DNA of 64,000 nucleotides from Streptomyces sp. WAC08241 (lineage in GTDB: Bacteria > Actinomycetota > Actinomycetes > Streptomycetales > Streptomycetaceae): positions 496,001-560,000 of the forward strand of contig CP042279.1 in NCBI GenBank assembly GCA_007858575.1, read 5' to 3'. Position numbers and translations under genes: made by a program. Shown here piece after piece: positions 36,357 through 46,131 of this stretch (the first letter of the stretch is position 1; every line of letters starts with the position of its first letter). Below the pieces are notes generated by a model. It did no database searches, was not told where the DNA came from, and saw only the letters and a program-made list of their open reading frames with translations.

Positions 36357-38089
36357 GTGCTGGAGGAGATGCGGATACGGTCGCTCGGGGTCATCGACGA
36401 CGCTGTGGTCGAGTTGTCGCCCGGCTTCACCGCGGTGACCGGTGAGACCGGTGCGGGCAAGACCATGGTCGTGACCAGTCTGGGGCTGCTGCTCGGCGGA
36501 CGGGCCGACCCGGCGCTCGTACGGATCGGCGCGGCGTCGGCCGTGGTCGAGGGGCGGATCAGCGTGCCCCGGGCGCGCCTGCCGCCGTGCGCGCCGAGGA
36601 GGCCGGGGCCGAGCTCGACGAGGGGGTCCTGCTCGTCAGCCGTACCGTCTCGGCCGAGGGGCGCTCCCGGGCCCACCTCGGCGGGCGCTCCGTGCCCGTC
36701 GGGCTGCTCGCCGAACTCGCCGACGAACTCGTCGCCGTCCACGGCCAGACCGACCAGCAGGGCCTGCTCAAGCCCGCCCGGCAGCGCGGCGCGCTCGACC
36801 GGTACGCGGGCGGGGCCGTCTCGGCACCGCTCGCCTCCTACGGCGAGGCGTACCGGCGGCTGCGGGCCGTCACCGCCGAGCTGGACGAGATCACCACCCG
36901 GGCCAGGGAACGCGCCCAGGAGGCCGATCTGCTGCGCTTCGGGCTCGACGAGGTCGAGGCCGTCGCCCCGCTGCCCGGCGAGGACGCCGAACTGGCCGCC
37001 GAGGCCGAGCGGCTCGGGCACGCCGAGGCCTCGCCTCGGCCGCCGCGCTCGCGCACGCCGCGCTCGCGGGCTCGCCCGAGGACCCCGAGTCCGTCGACGC
37101 GACCACGCTGGTCGCGGGCGCGGGCCGGGCCCTGGAGGCCGTGCGGTCGCACGATCCGGCGCTCGCCGCGCTCGCGGACCGGATGGGGAGATCTCCATCC
37201 TGCTCGCCGACGTGGCCACCGAGCTGGCCGGATACGCCGACGACCTGGACGCCGACCCGCTGCGCCTCGCCGCCGTCGAGGAGCGGCGCGCGGCCCTCAC
37301 CCAGCTCGTCCGGAAGTACGGGGACGGGGAGGGCACCGGCGCGGTCCTGGCCTGGGCCGAGGAGAGCGCGGCCCGGCTCGGGGAGCTGGACAACGACGAC
37401 GACCGCATCGAGGAGCTGACCGCCGAGCGGGACCGGCTGCGCGACGAGCTGTCCGCGCTCGCGCAGCGGCTCACCGACGCGCGCACGGAGGCGGCGGACC
37501 GGTTCGCCGCCGCCGTCACCGCCGAACTCGCCTCGCTCGCCATGCCGCACGCGCGCGTGTCCTTCGACATCCGGCAGACCGAGGACCCCGAGGGCGTCGA
37601 GGTCGGCGGCCGGCGGGTCGCGTACGGCCCGTCCGGGGCCGACGAGGTCGAGCTGCTGCTCGCCCCGCACCCCGGCGCCCCGCCGCGTCCGATCGCCAAG
37701 GGCGCGTCCGGCGGTGAGCTCTCCCGGGTGATGCTGGCCGTCGAGGTCGTCTTCGCCGGGGTCGACCCGGTGCCCACGTACCTCTTCGACGAGGTCGACG
37801 CGGGCGTCGGCGGCAAGGCGGCCGTCGAGATCGGCCGCCGCCTCGCCAAGCTCGCCAGGACCGCGCAGGTCGTCGTCGTCACCCACCTCCCGCAGGTCGC
37901 GGCCTTCGCCGACCGCCAGCTCCTCGTCGAGAAGACCAACGACGGCTCGGTCACCCGCTCCGGCGTCACCGTCCTGGAGGGCGAGGAGCGGGTCCGCGAG
38001 CTGTCCCGGATGCTCGCCGGGCAGGAGGACTCCGAGACGGCCCGGGCCCATGCGGAGGAACTCCTCGCGCGGCGCGGGCGGACGGGTGA
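36357..38089 (+). CDS. recN: DNA repair protein RecN
   Basis: SMC-like ATPase in recombinational double-strand-break repair. Walker A GETGAGKTMV is near residue 30; long coiled-coil arms follow (about 150-370), then the C-terminal ATPase part with KGASGGELSRVMLA signature, Walker B PTYLFDEVDAGVGG and VVTHLPQVAAFAD. GTG at 36357. Frame breaks near 36575, 37032, 37185 and 38069 (G/C losses); with the last repaired it ends EELLAAARADG with TGA at 38087-38089. About 578 residues. The next gene's GTG overlaps that stop. Confidence 0.92.
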
Positions 38090-38798
38090 GGCGCACCGTC
38101 TCCTTCGCCGTGGCCGCCGGGGCGACCCGCGCGGTGTACGAGGGGCTGCGCCGGCTTTCGCGTGATGTGCGGTGGACGCGGGCGAATTACGCGGGGCGGG
38201 AAGTGGACCTGTACGCCGGGCCCGCCGTCGCTCTCGGGACGGCGGCCGGGAGCGGCAGCGCGCCCGTCGCGTTCGCCGTGCTCGCGGCCGGGGCGTGCGG
38301 GGCGTACGACGACGTGAGGGGGACCACCGGCGCGGTCTCCGGGCGCACTTGGCGGCGCTGCGGGACGGCGAGGTGACCAGCGGGGCCGTCAAGCTCCTCG
38401 GGATCGGGGCCGCCTCGCTCGTGGCCGGGGCGCTGCTCAAGGAGCGGCCCGTGGACAAGGTCCTCGCCGGGATCGTCGTCGCGGGCAGTGCCCATCTGGT
38501 GAACCTCGTGGACGTACGGCCGGGGCGCGCCGGTCTGGCTGCGCTCGCGCTCGCCGCCCCCGGGCTGCTGCGCGGCTCGCCCGCCGCCGCCCCGATGGGA
38601 GCCGTCGCCGCGGTCCTCGCGGACGACCTCGGGGAGTCGACCATGCTCGGCGACACGGGCGCGCACGCGCTCGGCGCCGCCGTCGGCGGGGCGATCGCGG
38701 CCGGGAACGGGCGGCTCGGGCTCGCCGCGCACGCGGCCGCGCTCGTCGCCGCCGCCGTCCGGGGGAGCGCGCGGCCTCTCGCGCGCTCACCCGTGTGA
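38086..38798 (+). CDS. MraY/WecA-like polytopic membrane protein
   Basis: About 237 residues, six to eight hydrophobic segments. Three short patterns line up in order with the polyprenyl-phosphate phospho-sugar transferase family: GAYDDVRG (compare the DD of MraY), HLVNLVDVRPGRAG (compare NAxNxxDGxDGLA) and MLGDTGAHALGAAVGG (compare GDxGSLxLG). The catalytic NxxNxxDG part is altered (NLVDVRPGR), so activity is uncertain. GTG at 38086 overlaps the recN stop. One G is lost near 38333. A glycosyltransferase follows after 113 bp, consistent with a role in a cell-envelope glycan. Confidence 0.65.
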
Positions 38799-38911
38799 GT
38801 GAACCCTGGGGTGAGTCCCGGCGTCGGGCGCCCTCCGCGCAAGGGAAACGACTCCATTTCGGTGCCGGAACGTGCGTACGGTCGCAGGTCCGGACTGGCA
38901 TCCTTGGGCGC

Positions 38912-39991
38912 GTGACACAGCTCCGTACGGTCCAAGTGCTGGGCGGCGGCAGCGCGGGCGGCAGCGCTCACGTCCGATCACTCGCCGCGGGGCTCGTGGC
39001 GAGGGGCGTGCGGGTGACCGTGTGCGCCCCTCCCGCACTCGACCGCGTCCACGACTACCCTGCCGCCGGCGCGCGCTTCGTGCCCCTGCCGCGCCTCGGC
39101 GACCCGGCCGCCGTCACCGCCCTGCGCAACGCCTGCGTCGGCGCGGACGTGGTCCACGCGCACGGCCTCCAGGCCTCCGTACGGGCCGCGCTCGCGCTGT
39201 CCGGCGGGGCGCCGGTCCCGCTCGTGACCACCTGGCACACCCGCGGCCACGCGGAGGGCGCGCGGGGCGGGCTCCTCCGGCTCCTGGAACGGCGGACCGT
39301 ACGGGCCGCGAGCGTCGTCCTCGCGACCTCCTCCGAACTGGTCGACCGGGCCCGGCGGCGCGGCGCCCGCGACGCCCGGCTCGCCCCCGTCACCCTGCCG
39401 GCCGCGCGCGGACCGGTCTGCCTCCACGACGGCAAGGCGCGCGCCGAACTCGGCGCCGTCGACCGCCCGCTGCTCATGGCCGTCGGCGCGCTCGAACGCG
39501 GCCGGGGCTACCGGACCCTGCTCGACGCGGCCCGGCGGTGGCGGGACCTCGACCCGCAGCCGCTCCTCGTGATCGCCGGGGAGGGCCGCGAACGGGCCTT
39601 CCTCCAGCGGCGGATCACTGAGGAGGACCTGCCGGTCCGGCTGATCGGCGCCCGCGAGGACGTCGCCGAGCTGCTCGCGGCGGCGGACGTCGCCGTCCTC
39701 CCGTCCCGCTGGGAGGCCCGCTCCCCGCTCGCCCAGGAGGCGCTGCGGCTCGGCGTGCCGCTCGTCGCGACGGCGGTCGGCGGGGTGCCGGAACTCGTCG
39801 GGGACGCCGCCGAACTGGTGCCGTACGGGGACTCCGCGGCCCTCGCCGCGGCGGTCCGGGGCCTCCTGGAGGACGCCGACCGGCGGATGGACCTGGCCGC
39901 CGCCGGCCGGGTCCAGGCCGGCACCTGGCCGACCGAGGACGACACGGTGGCGCACGTGCTCAGCGTGTACGACGAGCTGGCGGGGCGCTGA
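38912..39991 (+). CDS. GT-B (family 4-like) glycosyltransferase
   Basis: Intact, 359 residues. The N-terminal acceptor half begins VQVLGGGSAGGSAHVRSLAAG; the C-terminal donor half has LLMAVGALERGRGYRTLLDA and the nucleotide-sugar motif EARSPLAQEALRLGVPLVAT (Glu-x7-Glu). It probably transfers a hexose to a lipid-linked or envelope acceptor; donor and acceptor are unknown. GTG at 38912 (MTQLRTVQVLGG). It lies directly after the MraY-like gene, which could supply its lipid-linked acceptor. Confidence 0.88.
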   Translation: MTQLRTVQVLGGGSAGGSAHVRSLAAGLVARGVRVTVCAPPALDRVHDYPAAGARFVPLPRLGDPAAVTALRNACVGADVVHAHGLQASVRAALALSGGAPVPLVTTWHTRGHAEGARGGLLRLLERRTVRAASVVLATSSELVDRARRRGARDARLAPVTLPAARGPVCLHDGKARAELGAVDRPLLMAVGALERGRGYRTLLDAARRWRDLDPQPLLVIAGEGRERAFLQRRITEEDLPVRLIGAREDVAELLAAADVAVLPSRWEARSPLAQEALRLGVPLVATAVGGVPELVGDAAELVPYGDSAALAAAVRGLLEDADRRMDLAAAGRVQAGTWPTEDDTVAHVLSVYDELAGR

Positions 39992-39998
39992 GCGGGGG

Positions 39999-41622
39999 TC
40001 ACGTCGTGTGGCGGCGGGCCCTGAGGGCCAGGGAGAGCGCCAGGACCGTCTGGGGGTCGTCCAGGTCCGTGCCCAGGAGCTCCGAGACGCGGGCCAGGCG
40101 GTTGTAGAGGGTCTGGCGGTTGAGGTGCAGCTCGCGGGCCGTCTCCGCCTTGCGGCCCGCGTGGGCCAGATACGTCTCCAGGGTGGGCAGCAGCGGTGGC
40201 CGGGAGGTGCGGTCGTGCTCCTGGAGGGGCCGATCGCGCGGTCCACGAAGGCCGCGAGCACCGTGTCCCCGTGGAAGTGCAGCCGCCACAGGAGCAGGTC
40301 GATGTCGAGGCGCCGCGCGTCGTACCAGGGCAGGTCCGACAGGCCCTGTGCCGCCGTCGCCGTCTCCGCCGCGTGCCGCAGGCCCGCCGAGGCCGCCGCC
40401 CAGCTTCCCGCCACGCCCACCACGATCACCGGCGGGTGCGTCCCCGCCCGCTCCAGGCCGGCCCGCTCCACGCCCGCGCGCAGGGCCGCCGCGACCCGGT
40501 CCGCGACCGCCGTGCGCTCGGTCTCCGAACGCAGGCCGAGCAGGAGCGGGACCCGGCCCTCGACCGGGCGGACGCCGAGCAGGACGGGCACGCCGACGGA
40601 GGAGAGCTCCTCCAGGACCGCCCGGGCGAGCAGCGCCCAGTTCCCCGAGGGGGACAGCTCCGGGGCCAGCCGCATCACCACCGGCAGGAGCGGGCTCTCC
40701 CGGGCCTGAAGCCGAGCACCCGGGCCTGCGCCGGGGCGTCCTCGGCCGTGATCCGGCCCTCCGCCAGGTCCGTCAGGAAGTCGCCCCGGCCGCGCGCGGC
40801 CAGCTCCTCCTCCCGCCGCGCCTGCATGAGGACGACGGCGAGGAGCCCGGCCGCCCGCTCGGCCGCCATCCGGTGGACGGGGAGAGGGCGCCGGAGACCG
40901 CCAGGAGGACCAGGCGGGCCCGCACCGAGCCCGTACCGGGGCCGCCGCCGGGCACGTCCACCAGGACCGTGCCGGTGGGCGGGCCGGACTCGCGGGCCGC
41001 CCGGCCGCCGCGCAGCCCGTCCCACACCTGGAGCGGGTCGGCGGGCGCGGACTCGGTGCCCGCCGCGTAGAGCAACTGCCCGTCGGGGGTCTCCAGGAAG
41101 ACCGGGTTGGCGGCGAAGTCGGAGAGGATCCGCAGCACCTGCGGGACGCCGCCGCCGCCGAGCAGGGCCTCCGTGCACTGCCGGTGGACCTCCTCGGCCC
41201 GCCGCTGGAGGGCGTAGTGGCCGTTGACGATCTCGGTGTGGATCTCCTCCGTCACCGTCACGAACGGCACCTCGCGGTGGAGCTGCACCAGCGGCAGCCC
41301 CGCCGCCCGCGCGGTCTCCACTATGGTCGCCGGGAGGCGGGCGAAGCGGGGCCCAGCTCCACCACGAGCGCCGCGATGCCCCGGTCGGCGAGCCGTCGCA
41401 CGAAGGCCCGCTGCTCGGCCGGTCGGGTGCCGAGCCCGAGGCCCGTGGTGAGGAGCAGCTCGCCGCCCTTGAGCAGCGAGGCGATGTTCGGCACCTCGCC
41501 CGCGTGCACCCAGCGCACCGTCCGGTGCAGCCGGTCCGCGCCCGCGACGACCTCCGGGAGCCCGCCGCGCAGGCCGGGGAGTTCGAGGCCCGCTGCACGG
41601 TGATACCGCCCTGGTTGTCCAT
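39999..41622 (-). CDS. PucR-family transcriptional regulator
   Basis: About 542 residues. An N-terminal PucR ligand domain (LHRTVRWVHAGEVPNIASLL, KGGELLLTTGLGL) is followed by a GAF-like/CdaR middle region and a C-terminal PucR helix-turn-helix (ARELHLNRQTLYNRLARVSELLG). Members control purine, sugar-acid or amino-acid catabolism by sensing small metabolites. ATG at 41622 (MDNQGGITVQRA). Five single-base losses lie near 41587, 41353, 40882, 40708 and 40232. It may control the upstream FAD oxidoreductase on the same strand (165 bp away), but the ligand is unknown. Confidence 0.88.
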
Positions 41623-41787
41623 GGCCCCGGACGCTACCCGCGTCCGACTTCCGGCGACATCACCCCACGGTCACGGCACCGGACACTTCGTACACCGCCC
41701 CGACAACTCGTCGACCGCCGAGGCACTTGCGCGGTCACGTGTCGAGTGTGTCCTGCGTCACCCGGAGGGGCCCGGGAGGGGCGGGGC

Positions 41788-43177
41788 TCAGGCCGCCGGG
41801 GCGATGTTGTGGTTGAAGCGGAACACGTTCCCGGGGTCGTACGCCGCCTTCACCTCGGCCAGCCGCCGGACGTTCTCCGCGCCGAGGCCCGCCGCCACCC
41901 GGTCCGCGCCCTCGGCACCGATGAAGTTCAGGTAGACGGCGCCGACCGCCCACGGCCGCATGCCGGCCCGGACGTCCCGCACCCAGCGGATCGCCCGCTC
42001 GTCGTCGGCCGGGTCCTCCCACACCCCGAAGGGGTGCACGGCCCACGGAGCCGTACGCCACGGCAGCGGGTACTCCGAGGGCCGTGCGCCACCCGCCCGC
42101 CCATCGGGAACACCACGTGCTGGGTCCCGGTCGGCACCGGCATGTCCTCCGCCCGCGCGCAGAAGAGCTCCACGGCCTCGTCCGGGAAGGCGTCCAGGTA
42201 CTCGGCCGACCAGTAGTTCCGCTGCCCCGGCGGGTCGTCCAGCATGCACGGGAAGTCGGCGTACGGGACCTCCGCCACCACCGTCGCCGCCGGGCCGAGC
42301 GCGAGCAGCGGCGCCACTGCCTCCCGCAGCTCCGCCTCCGGCCCCGCGTACGTGACGACCACGGCGCACATCCGCGTCCCCGCCAGCTCCGGCGGTACGA
42401 ACTCCGCCGGCGGGGTCGTCAGGCAGAGCACCCCGCCGCCCACCGCGTCGGGGGCCGGCGCGTCCACCAGGTCCCGGTACGCGCGGACCACCTCGGGCCC
42501 CGCCTCCGGGGCGAACAACAGCAGCGCGAAGCAGAACTCCGGCAGCGCGTGCACCCGCAGCGTCATCGACGTCACCACCCCGAAGTTCCCGCCGCCGCCG
42601 TGCAGCGCCCAGAACAGCTCCGGGTTCTCCTCGGCGTCCGTGTGCACGTGCCGGCCCCCGGCGGTGACCAGTTCGGCGGAGAGCAGGTGGTCGCAGGCGA
42701 GGCCGAACCTCCGCTCCAGCCAGCCCGAACCGCCGCCGAGGGTGAACCCGCCGACCCCGGTCGTGGACGCCCGGCCGCCGGTCACCGCCACGTGGAACGG
42801 CTGGCAGGCGCGGTCCAGGTGCGACATGGTCGCCCCGCCCTCGACCCGTACCGTCATGTTCTCGGGGTCCGCGACCACCGCGTGCATCCGGCGCAGGTCC
42901 ACCACCGGGCCGCCGTCGTTGAGGGCCGTCCCGGCGACGGCGTGGCTGCCGCCGCGCACCGCGACCGGCAGGCCGGTCTCCCGGGCGAAGAGCACCGCGT
43001 TGGCGACGTCCTCGGGGGTCGCGCACTGGGCGACGACGGCCGGACGCCGGTCGATCATGCCGTTGAAGACGGTCCTCGCCCCGTCGTAGCCGGGGTCGTT
43101 CGGCACGAGGACCTCACCCGCCAGGCCCTCCCGGAGGCCGGCCAGGGCACTGTCGGGACGAGCGTTCGGGGAGCCAT
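41788..43177 (-). CDS. FAD-binding oxidoreductase (berberine-bridge type)
   Basis: About 463 residues. A PCMH-type FAD domain contains VAVRGGSHAVAG with the His used for covalent FAD attachment in this family, and GVGGFTLGGGSGWL. The C-terminal BBE segment NVRRLAEVKAAYDPGNVFRFNHNI is diagnostic. Such enzymes oxidise sugars, alcohols or alkaloid-like substrates; the substrate here is unknown. ATG at 43177 (MAPRTLVP) after AAGGAAGGGGG; a C is missing near 43156 and another base near 42092. No signal peptide is visible. Confidence 0.88.
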
Positions 43178-43295
43178 GGGTGCCCCCTTCCTTGCGGGGG
43201 ACAGGACCCTTTCACCGTAGGTCCGGGCCCCGGCCCGTGCGCCCCGGCCGCCGCGTGCCCCCGCCGGTTCCCGTGCGCCGGTCGCGTCCGGCGGG

Positions 43296-43964
43296 TCAGG
43301 CCCGCAGGTAGGTGAGGACGGCCAGGACCCTGCGATGGGTCTCATCCGCCGGAGGCAGGTCCAGCTTGGTGAGGATGTTGCCGATGTGCTTGCCGATCGC
43401 CGCTTCGGAGACCACCAGCTCCCTGGCGATCGCGCCGTTGGACCTGCCCTCGGCGATCAGTGCCAGCACCTCGCGTTCGCGCGGGGTGAGCCGCTCCAGC
43501 GGATCGCGGCGGCGGCGCAGCAACTGGCGCACCACCTCGGGGTCGACCACCGTCCCGCCGTCCGCCACCTCGCGCAGCGCCTCCACGAACTCCTCGACCT
43601 GGCCGACCCGGTCCTTGAGCAGGTAGCCGACGCCCGTTCCGTCGCCGGAGTCCAGGAGTTCGGCGGCGTACGCCCGCTGCACGTACTGGCTGAGGACCAG
43701 GACCGGGAGCGCGGGGCGCTCCTCGCGCAGCCGCACCGCCGCGTGCAGCCCTTCGTCCTGGAAACCGGGCGGCATGCGCACGTCCGTCACCACGATGTCG
43801 GGGGCGTGCTGCTCGACGGCGGAGACCAGCGCCCGCGCGTCCCCGACGGCCGACACCACCTCGTGGCCGCAGCGGCCGAGCAGGCCGACGAGTCCTTCCC
43901 GCAGCAGCACGCTGTCCTCGGCCAGCACTACGCGCAGCGGCCGGCCGCCTCGGTCAACTCGCAA
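43296..43964 (-). CDS. NarL/LuxR-family response regulator
   Basis: Intact, 222 residues. Receiver: [14 protein letters not shown], phosphoacceptor Asp in [18 protein letters not shown] and YLLKDRVG. LuxR helix-turn-helix: [37 protein letters not shown] at 43964 overlaps the kinase stop; a GTG at 43934 is an alternative. Partner of the adjacent kinase. The target is plausibly the divergent ABC exporter. Confidence 0.9.
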   Translation of the reverse strand: MRVDRGGRPLRVVLAEDSVLLREGLVGLLGRCGHEVVSAVGDARALVSAVEQHAPDIVVTDVRMPPGFQDEGLHAAVRLREERPALPVLVLSQYVQRAYAAELLDSGDGTGVGYLLKDRVGQVEEFVEALREVADGGTVVDPEVVRQLLRRRRDPLERLTPREREVLALIAEGRSNGAIARELVVSEAAIGKHIGNILTKLDLPPADETHRRVLAVLTYLRA

Positions 43965-45229
43965 GGAAACTCCACACGCAACAGGGTCGGCCCACCCGGC
44001 GGACTGGTCAGGGCCAGTCTGCCATCCAGGACCGACACCCGGTCCGCGAGACCGGTGAGGCCGCTGCCCGCCGAGGGGTCCGCACCGCCGCGGCCGTCGT
44101 CGCGCACTTCGAGGAAGAGGCGCCCGTCGTGATGACCGCCGCTCACCCGCGCACGGCCGGCCCCGCTGTGCCGGGCGACGTTGGCCAGCGCCTCGCAGAC
44201 CACGAAGTACGCCGCGGACTCGACCGCCTCGGCCGGCCGGCCCGGCAGTTCGAGGTCGACGTCGACGGGGACCGCGCAGCGGTCGGCGGTGTCGGCGACC
44301 GCGGCCTGAAGGCCGTAGTCCGTGAGGACCTTGGGGTAGACGCCCGGATCAGCTCGCGCAGTTCCGCGAGCGCCTTGCCCGCCTCCTCGTGGGCCCTGGC
44401 GAGCTGGTCGGCGAGCGGGCCGGGCGGGGCGTCGAGGCGGGCGAGGCCGAGGGCCATCGACAGGGCCACGAGGCGCTGTTGGGCGCCGTCGTGCAGATCG
44501 CGCTCGATGCGGCGCCGCTCGGCCTCGAAGGCGTCCACCAGCCGGGCGCGGGAGCGGACCAGCTCGACCACCTCGGCATCGCGCCCGCCCTCGCGGGAGG
44601 CGATCAGCAGTCGGACCAGCCCCGCACGGGCGCCTGCCGCGGCGCAGAGCACGTACGCGCCCAGGCCCCACAGGAGCAGACCCAGCACGGCGACGCCGAA
44701 CGCGGTCGGCCAGGTGGTGACCGTCCACTGCTTGAGCACCTTCGCCTCGTGGCCGTCGCCGACCGTGGCCATCAGCAGCGGGGTGGCGGCCACGGACAGC
44801 GGGAGGAACAGGGCGACCGTGACGGCCAGGGCGTCGACCGGCCACAGCAGCACGGCGAACAGCAGCGCGTACCCGAGCTCCCGCCAGGTCCCTCCTCGCG
44901 CAGCCGGGTGGTCAGCCAGGCCCGCAGCCCCGGCGCGGCCGGCACCCGGTGCGGGCCGGACACCGGGTCGCGGTCGACCAGGCGCAGCCTGTGCCGCTCC
45001 ACCCAGGCCACGGGGATCCCGCCGAGGGCGACCAGGACGAGCAGGGCAGCCCCACCAGGACGACGACGAGCAGACTGCAGACCGCCGCCGCCGTCACGAT
45101 CCCCACCAGGACGACGGCACCGGTCACCGCGCCGGTGGACAGGTACGCGGCGGCGCGCCAGGGCCAGGCCGACAGCAGGAAGCCCGGCCGGGACATGGCC
45201 TGCCACACGTTTCGAGGGTGCATGCGCAT
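43928..45229 (-). CDS. membrane sensor histidine kinase (HisKA_3)
   Basis: About 434 residues. The N-terminal half has four to six membrane segments ([60 protein letters not shown]), followed by the phosphoacceptor helix [20 protein letters not shown] and an ATPase domain with [12 protein letters not shown] and [10 protein letters not shown]. This architecture is shared with kinases that sit beside MacB-type exporters sensing cell-envelope stress or antibiotics. ATG at 45229 (MRMHPRNVW). Bases are missing near 45050, 44890 and 44345. Confidence 0.88.
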
Positions 45230-45393
45230 GACCGTAGGCGGCCCCGCCGGTCCGGTGCCATCGGCCCAGGGGCCCTCTCGGGGTGGGCCTGGCACTACCC
45301 CGAGACTCCTCCGGGCCGTACTGCGTCGCGCGGGGCTTCCGCGGTTTCGTGGAGGGACCGACGAGCCGAGGAACGAGCCCTGATGGGGAACAC

Positions 45394-46131
45394 ATGAGCA
45401 ACGACGCGATCCGATTGCGTTCCGTGACCCGGCGGTACGGCGCGGGCGGCACGTCCGTCACCGCCCTCGACGAGGTGTCGCTCGCCTTCCCGAAGGGGAC
45501 CTTCACCGCCGTGATGGGCCCCTCCGGGTCCGGCAAGTCGACCCTGTTGCAGTGCGCCGCGGGCCTGGACCGGCCCACGTCGGGCTCGGTCACCGTGGGC
45601 GGCACCGAGCTGACCGGGCTGAGCGAGACCGGACTGACCCTGCTGCGCCGCGAGCGCATCGGGTTCGTGTTCCAGGCGTTCAACCTGCTGCCCTCGCTGA
45701 CCGCCGAGCAGAACGTCTCCCTGCCGCTGCGGCTCGCCGGCCGCCGCCCGGAGCGGGCCCGGGTGCGGGAGGTGCTCGAACAGGTCGGCATCGGCGACCG
45801 CGCGCGGCACCGTCCGGCGGAGATGTCCGGCGGCCAGCAGCAGCGGGTCGCCCTGGCCCGCGCCCTGATCACCCGCCCCGACGTGCTGTTCGGCGACGAG
45901 CCGACCGGCGCGCTCGACTCGCGGACCGGCCGCGAGGTGCTGACCCTGCTGCGCGGCACGGTCGACCGGGACGGCCGGACGATCGTCATGGTCACCCACG
46001 ACCCCGTCGCCGCCTCCTACGCCGACCGCGTCGTCTTCCTCGTCGACGGCCGCGTCCACGGCGAGCTGGCCGGCGCCTCCGCCGAGGACGTCGCGGCGCG
46101 CATGACCGGCCTTGAGGCGGCGCCGTGCTGA
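45394..46131 (+). CDS. MacB/LolD-type ABC transporter ATP-binding protein
   Basis: Intact, 245 residues: Walker A GPSGSGKSTLLQC, the Q-loop VFQAFNLLPSL, signature MSGGQQQRVALARAL, Walker B VLFGDEPTGALDS and H-loop MVTHDPVAASYADR. This subfamily pairs with FtsX-like permeases, and the permease overlaps by 7 bp. ATG at 45394. It is divergent from the two-component system, which suggests induction by the same signal. Confidence 0.93.
   Translation: MSNDAIRLRSVTRRYGAGGTSVTALDEVSLAFPKGTFTAVMGPSGSGKSTLLQCAAGLDRPTSGSVTVGGTELTGLSETGLTLLRRERIGFVFQAFNLLPSLTAEQNVSLPLRLAGRRPERARVREVLEQVGIGDRARHRPAEMSGGQQQRVALARALITRPDVLFGDEPTGALDSRTGREVLTLLRGTVDRDGRTIVMVTHDPVAASYADRVVFLVDGRVHGELAGASAEDVAARMTGLEAAPC

Noticed and set aside
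35642..38971. Very long antisense open frame opposite nadK-recN
   Set aside because: A by-product of high GC codon bias; the plus-strand proteins are recognisable, while the antisense product has no motif.
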